A stretch of 62,509 nt of DNA from CAZAKZ01 sp964485695 (lineage in GTDB: Bacteria > Planctomycetota > JAFGQW01): contig CAZAKZ010000015.1 in assembly GCA_964485695.1 (NCBI GenBank), positions 1-62,509 of the forward strand, written 5' to 3'. Shown one piece after another: positions 43,321 through 52,507 of the stretch. Positions within the stretch are counted from its first letter, which is position 1. The number at the start of each line of letters is the position of its first letter. The notes under the pieces were generated by a model that saw only the letters and a list, made by a program, of their open reading frames with translations, made no database searches and had not been told where the DNA came from. Made by a program: the position numbers and the translations under genes.

Positions 43321-45840
43321 ATGGAGATGGAAAAAGTGAGACACAAGCACATACCCGGACTTCCGGCCCTCTTCCTGGTGTTTCTCATGGGGGCTGGGTG
43401 CAGCGAATCCGCCCCTGATCCGGCCTCCCCCGCCGCCCCCCCTCCCGAGGCTCGGAAGAAGCCAGAAAAAACGGCCAGGAAATCCCTGGTGGAAATGCTG
43501 CCTGCGAACACCCTGTTCTCCATCCACGTCCCGGACATCGGTCGCACCCAGAAGGCCCTGTCCAAGACCGCAGTGATGGATATCCTCCAGGAAAAAGCCG
43601 TGCAGAAAATGATGGCCCTGCCCGCCGACAAAGCGCTGCAGTGGGTCAAGGAGCTCAAGGTGTCCGAGGGTATCGACCTGAAGGCGATCCTCGACGGCAT
43701 CCAGGGCGAGGCCGTTCTGGGGGTGACCCTGGCCGGCATGGAACCCGGATTCCTGGTGGCCGTGGATCTCGGTGCTTCCTACCTTCCCGTCTACAGCCTG
43801 ATCAGAAAACTGGGCAAGAACCGGCTCCGTCTCGAGAAGAGGTCCGACATGGACGTGTTGAAGCTCCGCATGGGGCGGACCGGAGGGGACCTCGAGATCT
43901 GCTTCCACAGGGGGCGCCTGATCCTCGCCAGGGGGGAGGACGTGCTGAAGAACGCCTTGCGGGGACCGGCGACGCCTCTCACCGAACATCCCGGGTACCG
44001 GAAATCCGTGAAACACACTTTCGGCCAGGACGCGGATTGCCGCTTGTACGTGAATCTGGAAGCGATCTGGAAGCTCGTCTCGCTCACCACGAGCCCCGAG
44101 GTGGGCGAGGCATTCAAGGAGTTGGGCCTCGACAGGGCCGTGTCCATGGTCATGGCCACCACCATCGAGGGCCCGGATTTCCGCGACCGGTTCGTGTTCC
44201 TGAGCAAGGGCGAGAATCCGATCCTGAGCTCTCTTCTGATCAACAGCAAGGTCAGTGAGGAAACACTGCGCACGATCCCGGGCAACGTGGAATCCTTCTT
44301 CACCTGCCGCGTCCGACTCGACCGGATTCCTCCACTCCTCAGGAAGCTCCTGGCGGCTGCGGATCCCGCCTCGGCGTCCGACGCCGACAGATTTCTGGCC
44401 GCGGCGAAGGAGGAACTGGGTCTGCCCCTCGTCGAGTTCCTCGCCGCACTCGGCGAGGAAGTGGTGATGTTGAAAACACCCTCATCGAGCGTCTCCCTGG
44501 GGTCGTTCCTGGACAATCCCTTTTCCGGCACGATTCTCTCCTTCCGGATGCGAGACCCGAAGAAGGTGTACGAGGCCCTGGATAAACTCGCCCAGAACTT
44601 TCCGGGCTTGAAACCGGAGACCCTCGGGGGCTATCCCGGCCACTCCCTGCGCCTGCCCGGAGACATCCCCCTCAGGCCACGGCTGGTGTTCAAGGACGGC
44701 GTACTCCTCGCCGCTGCGGATGGCCGGACGCTCGAAGCGTTCCTGAACCGGCCAAGGCACTCCATCCTGGAGAGCCCTACATTCGAGTTGAAACTGAAAG
44801 AAATGCCCCCGGAAATCTGTGCCCTGAGCTACTCGGATCTGCGGCCCTCCGTCACCCGGCTCCTGGAAGGATTCCAGGAGATGATGCCCATGATCTCCAC
44901 GGCCATGGACGGTTCCGGGGCGCTTCCCTTCGATCTGCAACAGCTCCCCGATCCCGATGTCATCAACCGCCACCTGACGCCGGTCACCTCATACGTCCGG
45001 ATCTCGGAGGAGGGAATGGTCGTGGAGAGCACTTCTCCCGTAGGGACCCTGCTCATGGTGGTTCCGGTCATAGCCATCGGGGCGTCGGTGGCCATACCCA
45101 ATCTGATGGAGGAGAGCCGAACCACGGGGAGGCGGGGCGCCGGGGCCGGGGCGATGGTCGGATTCAAGAACCTCTTCAAGGGGATGAGCACCGGGAGAGG
45201 CTCACGGAACAGGGTACCGCGGGGAGGCGTGAACCACTTTTCCGGCTCGAAGCCGGCCACCCCGAGGACACCGGATCCCGTGCGGAATACGAAATCGACC
45301 CTTTACCTCCTGCGCAGCCTGATCCAGGCCCAGGCCATGCTCCAGAAGAGCGCCGCCATCGACTCCAACAACAACGGTGTGGGAGAGTATGGCACCTTTG
45401 CCGAGCTTGCAGGAGTCGCACCGCTGAGAGGCAAGAAAACGGTGCTGGATCCCCCCATCCTCACGACTTCGTGCGGAAAGATCCAGGGAGGGATTCTGGC
45501 CCGGTCGGGTTACTACCTTCGCCTCTGTCTTCCCGACAAGAACGGACGGCCGCAGGGAGAAAAGGACACCGGGGGGACTCCGGCGAGTGTAGCCGCGGAG
45601 GAGGCGGAAAAGGCCTGGTGCGTCCTCGCCTGGCCCCAGAGTACTCTGTCGGGCACGCTGTCTTTTTACGTGGACCAGAAAGGTCGCATCTACGAGTCCA
45701 GCTTTCTCTACCGGGGCAAGAAAAAGGCGCCTCGACCGGAGGACCTTCTCGGAAACAAGGGGGAAATGACCTCCGGGATCCTCATCACCGGCCAGGCCAC
45801 CGATGGGAGCCGCTGGACTCCCGTGGGCCAGTCCCGGTAA
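43321..45840 (+). CDS. large lipoprotein, DUF3352-like domain joined to a pilin-like C-terminus
   Basis: About 839 residues. A signal peptide ends in a lipobox-like LMGAGC, followed by a Pro/Ala linker. The next 500 residues resemble DUF3352-type proteins (repeated ALPADKAL/FLVAVDLG strands) seen in Planctomycetes. Near residue 595 a hydrophobic stretch ending VAIPNLMEESR looks like the N-terminal helix of a type IV pilin or pseudopilin, followed by a DSNNNGVGEYGTFAELAG segment typical of pseudopilin globular domains. ATG at 43321 follows AAGG by 6 nt. Function unknown; envelope location is well supported. Confidence 0.78.
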   Translation: MEMEKVRHKHIPGLPALFLVFLMGAGCSESAPDPASPAAPPPEARKKPEKTARKSLVEMLPANTLFSIHVPDIGRTQKALSKTAVMDILQEKAVQKMMALPADKALQWVKELKVSEGIDLKAILDGIQGEAVLGVTLAGMEPGFLVAVDLGASYLPVYSLIRKLGKNRLRLEKRSDMDVLKLRMGRTGGDLEICFHRGRLILARGEDVLKNALRGPATPLTEHPGYRKSVKHTFGQDADCRLYVNLEAIWKLVSLTTSPEVGEAFKELGLDRAVSMVMATTIEGPDFRDRFVFLSKGENPILSSLLINSKVSEETLRTIPGNVESFFTCRVRLDRIPPLLRKLLAAADPASASDADRFLAAAKEELGLPLVEFLAALGEEVVMLKTPSSSVSLGSFLDNPFSGTILSFRMRDPKKVYEALDKLAQNFPGLKPETLGGYPGHSLRLPGDIPLRPRLVFKDGVLLAAADGRTLEAFLNRPRHSILESPTFELKLKEMPPEICALSYSDLRPSVTRLLEGFQEMMPMISTAMDGSGALPFDLQQLPDPDVINRHLTPVTSYVRISEEGMVVESTSPVGTLLMVVPVIAIGASVAIPNLMEESRTTGRRGAGAGAMVGFKNLFKGMSTGRGSRNRVPRGGVNHFSGSKPATPRTPDPVRNTKSTLYLLRSLIQAQAMLQKSAAIDSNNNGVGEYGTFAELAGVAPLRGKKTVLDPPILTTSCGKIQGGILARSGYYLRLCLPDKNGRPQGEKDTGGTPASVAAEEAEKAWCVLAWPQSTLSGTLSFYVDQKGRIYESSFLYRGKKKAPRPEDLLGNKGEMTSGILITGQATDGSRWTPVGQSR

Positions 45841-46285
45841 CCCCCGTCCGGAACCGGAAACGGTCGATTCAAGATCCTTGCCTGCATCCCATTCCCCTCA
45901 CTGCGCCCCAGGTCTGTCGCCATAACCGGATAATAATAAATAAGTTGAGAATCTTTCTTCCGTAGGCGATCAGGGATCTCCCTGGAAACGGATGGAAGAT
46001 CGAGATTTCTACCCGGTTGATGGAACGTACACCGCCTGCAATACTTGAAGCGCCATTGCCCAAAGTCCTTCAGAAATCTCGGAGTTGGGGACGACATCCG
46101 CTTTCAGACGAGTTTTTTTTCACGGTGTCCAGCGTGACGTCGTATGGAAGAAAACGGACTCCGTGCAACCAGTGGAGACCCAGAGGAAAATCTGACAATC
46201 GCATCCGGGTGAATGGTTCTCGCCGCACCCGAAACCCAAGGGCCCGTACCATTTCAACACTGTTTCCATGAAGAAGGAGCATCCC
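45841..46285. other. intergenic gap before the metalloprotease gene
   Basis: 445 bp. Contains an A+T-rich patch (about 45920-45955, several AATAA) that could hold a promoter and a CAGGGA/TCCCTG inverted repeat at 45971-45984. Small frames here have no ribosome site or protein-like composition. Nothing else seen. Confidence 0.4.
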
Positions 46286-49150
46286 ATGAACAGAGGTCCA
46301 GTGAAGCTCGCTGCCGTGTGCATCGCCATGGCCGCATTTCTGTGCCAGGCCACGGTAGCCGGCGCCCAGGAGGGAGACGAGACCAAGATCTCCATCCCCG
46401 CCAAGATCGCCCCGGTACCGGTCAAATCCGGGAAGGCCAAGTCCAAACCCAGACCCGATTTCCCTCCCTTCACCTCGGTCATGGAAGGATTCACCGGACC
46501 CTACCGGGGATTCTACTCGATCTACGAGAACAAGAAGAAGAACAGGCTCTACGCCGTCATCCCTTCCTCTCAGATCAAAAAGCCCTTCCTCCTGGCCACC
46601 AGCTTCGCGGGGGGAACCACCTTCGCGGGCTGGCAGTGGAACGACTACTACCTCTACTGGAAGGTCATGGGCAAGCAGCTCGTGCTCATGGAAAAGAACG
46701 TGAACTACAAGGGCGGCAGCAGCGCCGAGGTGGCCAGTGTGGTGAAGCGGACCTACACCGACCGGGTCTTCATGACCGTCCCGATCCGGACCAAGGGCGG
46801 CAGTGGCTATGTCATCGATTTCGGCGGCCTCCTGGCCGGTAGCTCCTCCCGTTTCTTCGGGGGCATGGGCCGGGGCACCTCGTCGCTGGCCGAGTTCAAG
46901 TTCAAGGCCTTTCCCTACAACGTCGAGGTGACCGTCACCATGCCCGGCTCCGGCGGGCGCTACATCTCGTTGCACTACAGCCTGGCGGACGTGAACAAGC
47001 TCTCCACCCGGGGATACAAGCCGCGCCTGGCCGACGACCGGGTGGGCTACTTCCTGACGGCCGCCAAGGATTTCTCCAACACCAAAGATCCACAGCGCTT
47101 CGTCCGCTACATCAACCGGTGGAACCTCCAGAAGCGCGATCCCAAGCTCAAACTCTCCCCGCCCAAGAAGCCCATCGTCTTCTACATCGAAAAGACGGTC
47201 CCCGTGCGGTACCGCCGGTACGTGCGCGAGGGCATCGAGATGTGGAACAAGGCCTACGAGAAGTGCGGTTTCTTGAATGCCATCGATGTGCGCCAGCAGG
47301 ACGATTACAACCCTGAGTTCAAGAACCTCGATCCCGAGGACATGCGCTTCAACTTCTTTCGCTGGATCACCTCGGAGCGAGCCTTTGCCATGGGCCCCTC
47401 GCGCGCCAATCCCGTGACGGGCGAGATCATCGACGCCGACATCATCATGGACGATTCCATGGTGCTGGCCTATCTCCGCGAGTACGAGGAGGTCATCCGA
47501 GGGCTCAACGAGGCCAGTCTCACCGACGAGAAGAAGGCCTACCTGAGGGCCCACCCCGAGCGGCATCCCGACCGCATTCTTCAGCGCGGATTCATGGCGA
47601 AGAAGGCTCCGGCCTGTTCGCACTGCGCGTCCCAGCGGCGCCAGGCCTCCGACCAGGAGAGCGCCACGGATCCGGCAAGCTTCATGAACCGGTTCCGCCA
47701 GTGCACCATCGGCAGCGGCAAGATGCGCGAGATGGCGCTGTCCGGCCTCTACTTCTCCCTCTTCGAGGACGATGACGACAAGAAGAAGAAGGACAAGGAC
47801 AAGGACAAGAAAAAAGGCGACAAGAAGACCGACGGCAAGAAAAAGGACAAGAAGAAGGCTCCCAAGAAGAAGAAGGAATTCCCCGAGGAGTTCATCGGCC
47901 AGGTCATCCGTGAGATCGTCTGCCACGAGGTGGGCCACACCCTCGGCCTGCGCCACAACTTCAAGGGCAGCACCTACCGGGCCCTGAAGGAGATCAACTC
48001 CAAGGTCAAGCCGGGTGACATCGGCGGTTCCGTGATGGACTACAACCCCGTCAACCTCGCTCTCGAAGGCCCCCAGGGCAAATGGGCCATGACCGAACTC
48101 GGCCCCTACGACTACTGGGCCATCGAGTACGGATACAAGCCCGTCAAGAAACCCAAGGAACTCCAGAAGATCGCCCAGCGCGGCGCCGACAAGGGGCTGG
48201 ATTACGGCACCGACGAGGACGTGGGCCAGGGCGATCCCACCATCAACCGCTGGGACCTCGGCAACGATCCCATCGCCTACGCCAAGTCGCGCCTGGGCCT
48301 CGTGAAGAAGCTCCGAAAGAACCTAATCGACCGGGCCGTGGACAAGGGGGAGGGGTATCAGAAGCTGCGCCGCGCCTTCGACATGCTGCTCTTCGAGATC
48401 CGCCGTGCCGGTGACCTCGCTGCCCAGTACGTCGGCAGTCACCACCTCTACAGGGATCACCGCGGAGACCCCAAGGAACGCGATCCCGTCGTCATCGTGC
48501 CAGCGAAGAAGCAGCGCGAAGGCCTCAAGTTCGTCTGCGACTACATCCTCTCGGACAAGCTCTTCGACTTCCCCCCGGAGCTGCTTCGCAAGCTGGCCCA
48601 GCAAAGGTGGATGCACTGGGGGACCTACCCGGGCCGGGACCTGTCCTATCCCCTCCACGAGCGGATACTCAACGTGCAGACCTGGGTCCTGTTCCCCCTC
48701 TTCTATCCGGGCACCCTGCGGCGCATCTACAATGCGGAGCACATGGTGGACCGGAACAAGGACTGCCTGACCCTGGTGGAACTCTTCAACACCCTGGGGT
48801 CCGCCATCTGGAGCGAACTCGGCGGCACCCCCGGTGAAAAAGCCACAGATCGCAAGCCCTACATCTCCAGCATCCGGAGGAACCTCCAGCGCTATTGCCT
48901 CGAGGAACTCACCGACATCGCGCTGGACCCCAACTCCTCCACGATGCCGAGTTCCATCCGTACCCTGGCGCGGTTCCACGTGAAGCGCCTAAAGAAGAGC
49001 ATCGACGGGTTCCTCAACAAGAACGGGGATTCCCTGGACACCTACACCCGGTCCCACCTCGAGGAGTGCTCCGTGCTCCTCGACAAGACGCTCAAGGCCG
49101 CCTACCAGCTGGGAGGCAACGGCGGCGGGAGCTCGTTCTTCTACTTCTGA
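46286..49150 (+). CDS. secreted zinc-dependent metalloprotease (DUF5117/DUF4953 type)
   Basis: 954 residues with a signal peptide (about 1-28). A long N-terminal beta region is followed by the catalytic motif HEVGHTLGLRH (H547, E548, H551, H557), the extended HExxHxxGxxH zinc site of metzincins. DUF5117/DUF4953 proteins combine these in the periplasm or outside. An Asp/Lys-rich insertion of about 38 residues lies just before the motif. AAGGAG is 6 nt upstream of the ATG. A strong terminator follows. Confidence 0.9.
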   Translation: MNRGPVKLAAVCIAMAAFLCQATVAGAQEGDETKISIPAKIAPVPVKSGKAKSKPRPDFPPFTSVMEGFTGPYRGFYSIYENKKKNRLYAVIPSSQIKKPFLLATSFAGGTTFAGWQWNDYYLYWKVMGKQLVLMEKNVNYKGGSSAEVASVVKRTYTDRVFMTVPIRTKGGSGYVIDFGGLLAGSSSRFFGGMGRGTSSLAEFKFKAFPYNVEVTVTMPGSGGRYISLHYSLADVNKLSTRGYKPRLADDRVGYFLTAAKDFSNTKDPQRFVRYINRWNLQKRDPKLKLSPPKKPIVFYIEKTVPVRYRRYVREGIEMWNKAYEKCGFLNAIDVRQQDDYNPEFKNLDPEDMRFNFFRWITSERAFAMGPSRANPVTGEIIDADIIMDDSMVLAYLREYEEVIRGLNEASLTDEKKAYLRAHPERHPDRILQRGFMAKKAPACSHCASQRRQASDQESATDPASFMNRFRQCTIGSGKMREMALSGLYFSLFEDDDDKKKKDKDKDKKKGDKKTDGKKKDKKKAPKKKKEFPEEFIGQVIREIVCHEVGHTLGLRHNFKGSTYRALKEINSKVKPGDIGGSVMDYNPVNLALEGPQGKWAMTELGPYDYWAIEYGYKPVKKPKELQKIAQRGADKGLDYGTDEDVGQGDPTINRWDLGNDPIAYAKSRLGLVKKLRKNLIDRAVDKGEGYQKLRRAFDMLLFEIRRAGDLAAQYVGSHHLYRDHRGDPKERDPVVIVPAKKQREGLKFVCDYILSDKLFDFPPELLRKLAQQRWMHWGTYPGRDLSYPLHERILNVQTWVLFPLFYPGTLRRIYNAEHMVDRNKDCLTLVELFNTLGSAIWSELGGTPGEKATDRKPYISSIRRNLQRYCLEELTDIALDPNSSTMPSSIRTLARFHVKRLKKSIDGFLNKNGDSLDTYTRSHLEECSVLLDKTLKAAYQLGGNGGGSSFFYF

Positions 49151-49176
49151 TCGGGAATAATAATCTGTAACACCGC

Positions 49177-49210
49177 GGCGGGGGCCCCTCGGGGTTCCCG
49201 CCTTATTATT
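49177..49210 (+). terminator. bidirectional rho-independent terminator
   Basis: A 12 bp stem (GGCGGGGGCCCC / GGGGTTCCCGCC with two G-U type pairs) closed by a tiny loop, followed by TTATTATT. The sequence AATAATAA precedes it on the plus strand, so the minus strand also ends in T-rich sequence. It separates the convergent metalloprotease and small membrane-protein genes. Confidence 0.85.
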
Positions 49211-49225
49211 GCCCCGCAACCGGGT

Positions 49226-49450
49226 CTACCGGCGTCTCTTCCTGAGCTCGGGATGCGCCTTTTCCACCATCTTCACCTTGCTCTGGACGATGAAGTAGAC
49301 GAGGGTGCCCGCCACCAGGGTGGAGAAGATGCCCGCCACCGGGATGGCGGTGCGGACGCCCCAGATCACGGCGGCCAGGGCGAAGGAGGTCAACGCCAGC
49401 AGCGACCAGATGATGAGAAAACCCTTGAGAATGACCCAGAACAGCTTCAT
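49226..49450 (-). CDS. small two-helix membrane protein
   Basis: 74 residues with two hydrophobic segments (about 4-30 and 35-52) and a basic C-terminus ending RKRRR. No family recognised. The ribosome site is weak (GCGAG about 10 nt upstream). It is divergent in no way from its neighbours: the ABC transporter lies upstream on the same strand, 121 bp away, beyond a hairpin. Probably real because the frame is clean and hydrophobicity is organised. Confidence 0.55.
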   Translation of the reverse strand: MKLFWVILKGFLIIWSLLALTSFALAAVIWGVRTAIPVAGIFSTLVAGTLVYFIVQSKVKMVEKAHPELRKRRR

Positions 49451-49500
49451 GGGAGGATCTCGCTACGTAGTGGTCGGTTCATTGAATACGATGGCGTATT

Positions 49501-49517
49501 GTATCCACAGGCTGTTA
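49501..49517 (-). repeat. dispersed repeat, partial copy D
   Basis: On the minus strand this reads AACAGCCTGTGGATAC, matching the core of copies A-C but in the opposite orientation; the CGCGAG part is missing. Confidence 0.4.
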
Positions 49518-49524
49518 CACGGTC

Positions 49525-49550
49525 CCGGATCAACCCGGGTTCGAATCCGG
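49525..49550 (-). terminator. hairpin after the Mla-type ABC gene
   Basis: CCGGAT and ATCCGG pair around an inner palindrome AACCCGGGTT. It lies 22 bp past the ABC transporter stop. It contains a tRNA T-loop-like string but no tRNA (see rejected). Confidence 0.5.
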
Positions 49551-49571
49551 TCGTTCTTCGAGGGGCAGCCA

Positions 49572-51143
49572 TCACTGGACCGGGAACTCGAAGAGGGAGA
49601 ACACCACCTGCACGGACAGCACCAGCAGGGACGTGAGTATGATGGTCAGGGTGATCTCCCTGGCCACGTCCTCGGGCGAGGTCTTGGGGGCGGCCCCGCG
49701 GAAGTAGGACACGGCGCCGATGAGGAAGGCGGAAGTGAGATACTTGGCCGCAACCCACCCGGTACCCTCGTAGAGGTGCCGGTGAAAATTCTGGTCCCAG
49801 CTGTGCATCGATAAATCAGGTGCCATGAAGGCGAAGACAGCGGCACTGGCCGCCCGGGCGCCAAGATAACCCACCAGGGCGATGATCGGAGCGCCCAGGA
49901 GCAGGGCCCAGAGAATCCCGGTGAGCAGATATCGCCTCGCCGGAGCGCCCAGGGAATGCATGGCCTCGATCTGATGGCCGGCCACCCGGCCTCCGATATC
50001 CGCGGCCACGGCCGCGGCGCCGCGCGCGGCGAGGAGGATGGTGATGATGAGGGGTACCAGGATGCGGTGCAGGCCGAATCCGATGGCGCCGATGAGATCG
50101 TCGAGGATGAGGGGCTCCGTGTAGCTGCGGTAGGGCAGGAATCGAAACGTGAAGTAGGTCGTGACGAATCCCACCACGAATCCGGCAATGAGGAAGTAGG
50201 CCAGCGCCGTGGGTCCCGCCAGTAGGCGCAGGTATTCCCCCAGGAACCTGAATCCCCACCCCGCACTCTTCCAGCGCGGAATCAGGTAAAAGAAAGAGAG
50301 GAAGAGCCCTTCCAGGGCCCGGGTGGTTCCCGACAGGAACGAGGCCAGTCCCGAGGAGATGCGCTGGAAGCCCTCGAGGGGAGGCGCCACGGGCGGTGGC
50401 GGCGTCTCGAGGCAGTAGAGACGCTGAGCCGCCTCCTCCCGGGATACCTCCTCGAGCTTCCAGGTGGTGGGATTGATCAGCAGGACTCTGTCCACCACGC
50501 GGAGCAGGCCGGAGATGTCGTGGGTCACGACCAGGGTGGTGGTCCCGTGCTCTCGGTTGGTGCTCAAGATCCTGTCCGCCACCCGCTCCCGGTTGGCCGG
50601 GTCCAGACCGCTGGTCGGCTCGTCGTAGGCAAGTATTCGGGGCTGGAAGGCCAGGGTCCTGGCTATGGCCGTCCGCTGGCGCTGACCTCCGCTCAGTTCT
50701 CTCACCCTGAGGCGGGGATCGAGGCCGAAGTCCTCGGCCAGCTTTTTACCGGCCTCCCTGGCCGCGGTGCCCCGCAGGGGAGATGTCCGGTGGTGGTAGG
50801 CGAACTGGAGGTTCGATCCGATGGTGCCGCCTTCCAGGAGGGCATAGTCCTGGAAGACGATGCCCACCCTGCCCCGGGCAGCCCGACTGCCCCCGGTCTC
50901 GAGGAGGTTCACGCCGTCCACCTCCAGCCTACCCTCGATGTGGAACTCCGGCGTGGACGGGGTGATGAGGCCGCTGATGATCTTCAGCAGAACGGTTTTC
51001 CCGGTGCCGCTGGGGGATCCCAGCAGGACCACCTCCCCCGTTTCGATCCGGAACGAGGCGTCCTGAAACAGGGTGCGTCCTCCGGCCACCACGGTGAGGC
51101 CTTCGGCACGAAGCACGGGAGGGGGGGTCTCGGGATCAGCCAT
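49572..51143 (-). CDS. fused MlaF-MlaE ABC transporter (ATPase plus permease)
   Basis: 523 residues. Residues 10-240 are an ABC ATPase: Walker A GSPSGTGKT (K49), signature LSGGQRQR, Walker B ILAYDEPTSGLDP. Residues about 290-523 are an MlaE-type permease with the ARGAAAVAADIGGRVAGHQIEA motif. In most bacteria MlaF and MlaE are separate proteins of the lipid-transport system between outer and inner membrane. Here they are one chain. It overlaps the upstream partner gene by 8 bp. An ATG with no strong ribosome site suggests coupling. Phospholipid handling is inferred from the family. Confidence 0.9.
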   Translation of the reverse strand: MADPETPPPVLRAEGLTVVAGGRTLFQDASFRIETGEVVLLGSPSGTGKTVLLKIISGLITPSTPEFHIEGRLEVDGVNLLETGGSRAARGRVGIVFQDYALLEGGTIGSNLQFAYHHRTSPLRGTAAREAGKKLAEDFGLDPRLRVRELSGGQRQRTAIARTLAFQPRILAYDEPTSGLDPANRERVADRILSTNREHGTTTLVVTHDISGLLRVVDRVLLINPTTWKLEEVSREEAAQRLYCLETPPPPVAPPLEGFQRISSGLASFLSGTTRALEGLFLSFFYLIPRWKSAGWGFRFLGEYLRLLAGPTALAYFLIAGFVVGFVTTYFTFRFLPYRSYTEPLILDDLIGAIGFGLHRILVPLIITILLAARGAAAVAADIGGRVAGHQIEAMHSLGAPARRYLLTGILWALLLGAPIIALVGYLGARAASAAVFAFMAPDLSMHSWDQNFHRHLYEGTGWVAAKYLTSAFLIGAVSYFRGAAPKTSPEDVAREITLTIILTSLLVLSVQVVFSLFEFPVQ

Positions 51144-52374
51144 TGATCCTCCCGGAAATCACACTCCCCGGTTCCAGGGGACTCCCCGTGCCCGGCTCCA
51201 CCAGGATCCAGGCCCTGTCCTTCTTGAGGACGCGGCTTCTCAGGACCTGGGCCAGGCGGGGATTCAAGGACTTGCCGTCCTCATCGAGGACGATGGAATT
51301 CACCGCGTCGTGGACCAGCGGCTCGAAACGCTCCCCCACCGACGAGATGACTTTCTTCAGCCCCTTTTCCTCCCACCGCTCCCGGACCAGGACGAGAAGC
51401 CGGTCGTTCTTCAAGATCAGCTCCGAGGTGAGCTTCTTGAACATGTGCAAGACCTGGGGATCCTCGGACACCTCCCGCACCAGGTTCTTGAGGGAGGCGG
51501 TGACCCTGGGATCGCGGAAGGTATCCTTGACGATTCCACCCAGAAGGGAGACCACTTCCCGGGTCCGGGACTTCATGAGAGGAACGGCGTCCCTGTCCAG
51601 GAATTCCCTGAACCGCTGGTTCACGTGTTCCTCGCTGGTGAATGGAACGTATTCGTAGACGTAGCGCCAGCTCAGGCCCCAGACGGGCAGGCGCTTCCAG
51701 AGCTCACTCCCCACCTCCTCCAGGAGGGGCCTGAACCGTTCTCGGGCCAGATTCCAGGCCACGTCCTGGACGGCAGGCATGAACTCCCGGTCGTACGCTC
51801 CCCGACGGTGTTTCTCGATGAGAGCGTCGAGCTCGGGCCGGTTGTTGTGGATCACCAGCGGGATTTCCTTCTCGTAGAACTTGAAGATCTCCCGGAGGCT
51901 CTCCTTCACCGCCGGCCAGAGTTCGGCCGTGATCGCCACACGCTCCCGGGCGTAGAAGGCCTCCCACAAGTCCTGGATCCCCCGGACGCGGTCCCGGGGA
52001 ATGAGGGTCTTCACGATCCAGGACGCCGTACCGGGAACCGTGAAATATGTCACCTTCACGTCCGTGGTCAGGAGGGCCCCGTGCTCCGGGTAGATCTCCA
52101 GGGAGAGGCGGGTCTTCTCGCCGCCCTTCACCACGCGGGTGATGCTCCCCACTCTGCGCAGGAACTGATCTGGATCCCTGATCAAGACGTGGGTTCCCGC
52201 CTTGACGTCCACCGCCCCGGCCAGGTCCACCGGGACGGAGACGGCCTCCTCGTGCAGAAACCGCAGGAGCCGCCGCCCGGGTTCCAGACCGGGATCATTT
52301 CTGTGGAGGACGAGGGTCGCCCCTCCCCCTCCCAGCAGCAGCAGCCAGATCGACATACCGATGATGATGCGCAC
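51136..52374 (-). CDS. membrane-anchored periplasmic partner of the Mla-type transporter
   Basis: About 412 residues. An N-terminal transmembrane anchor is followed by a domain whose first 100 residues (VPVDLAGAVDVKAGTHVLI ... VTYFTVPGT) resemble an MlaD/MCE-type beta domain, then a long helical region without recognised motifs. Start GTG at 52374 lies 7 nt after GGGAG; a longer open frame upstream lacks a ribosome site and has unprotein-like composition. The 8 bp overlap with the MlaFE fusion argues for a functional partnership as the substrate-binding component. MCE assignment is tentative. Confidence 0.72.
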   Translation of the reverse strand: MRIIIGMSIWLLLLGGGGATLVLHRNDPGLEPGRRLLRFLHEEAVSVPVDLAGAVDVKAGTHVLIRDPDQFLRRVGSITRVVKGGEKTRLSLEIYPEHGALLTTDVKVTYFTVPGTASWIVKTLIPRDRVRGIQDLWEAFYARERVAITAELWPAVKESLREIFKFYEKEIPLVIHNNRPELDALIEKHRRGAYDREFMPAVQDVAWNLARERFRPLLEEVGSELWKRLPVWGLSWRYVYEYVPFTSEEHVNQRFREFLDRDAVPLMKSRTREVVSLLGGIVKDTFRDPRVTASLKNLVREVSEDPQVLHMFKKLTSELILKNDRLLVLVRERWEEKGLKKVISSVGERFEPLVHDAVNSIVLDEDGKSLNPRLAQVLRSRVLKKDRAWILVEPGTGSPLEPGSVISGRING

Positions 52375-52507
52375 CACGCATCTCCCGTTGCAGAAACAAA
52401 GCTTCCGTCTTCGTCGGAGGATTTCCGGTATTTTCGACAATTGGAGATGGTATGACATTTCGGGGATGAAGAAAATCGGAGACCGTTCCCGTATCGAATT
52501 ATTCAGC

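Noticed and set aside
49525..49575. GGTTCGAATCC plus GCAGCCA resembling the 3' end of a tRNA
   Set aside because: The T-arm stem does not pair correctly and CCA is at the wrong distance; no acceptor or anticodon arm is found upstream.
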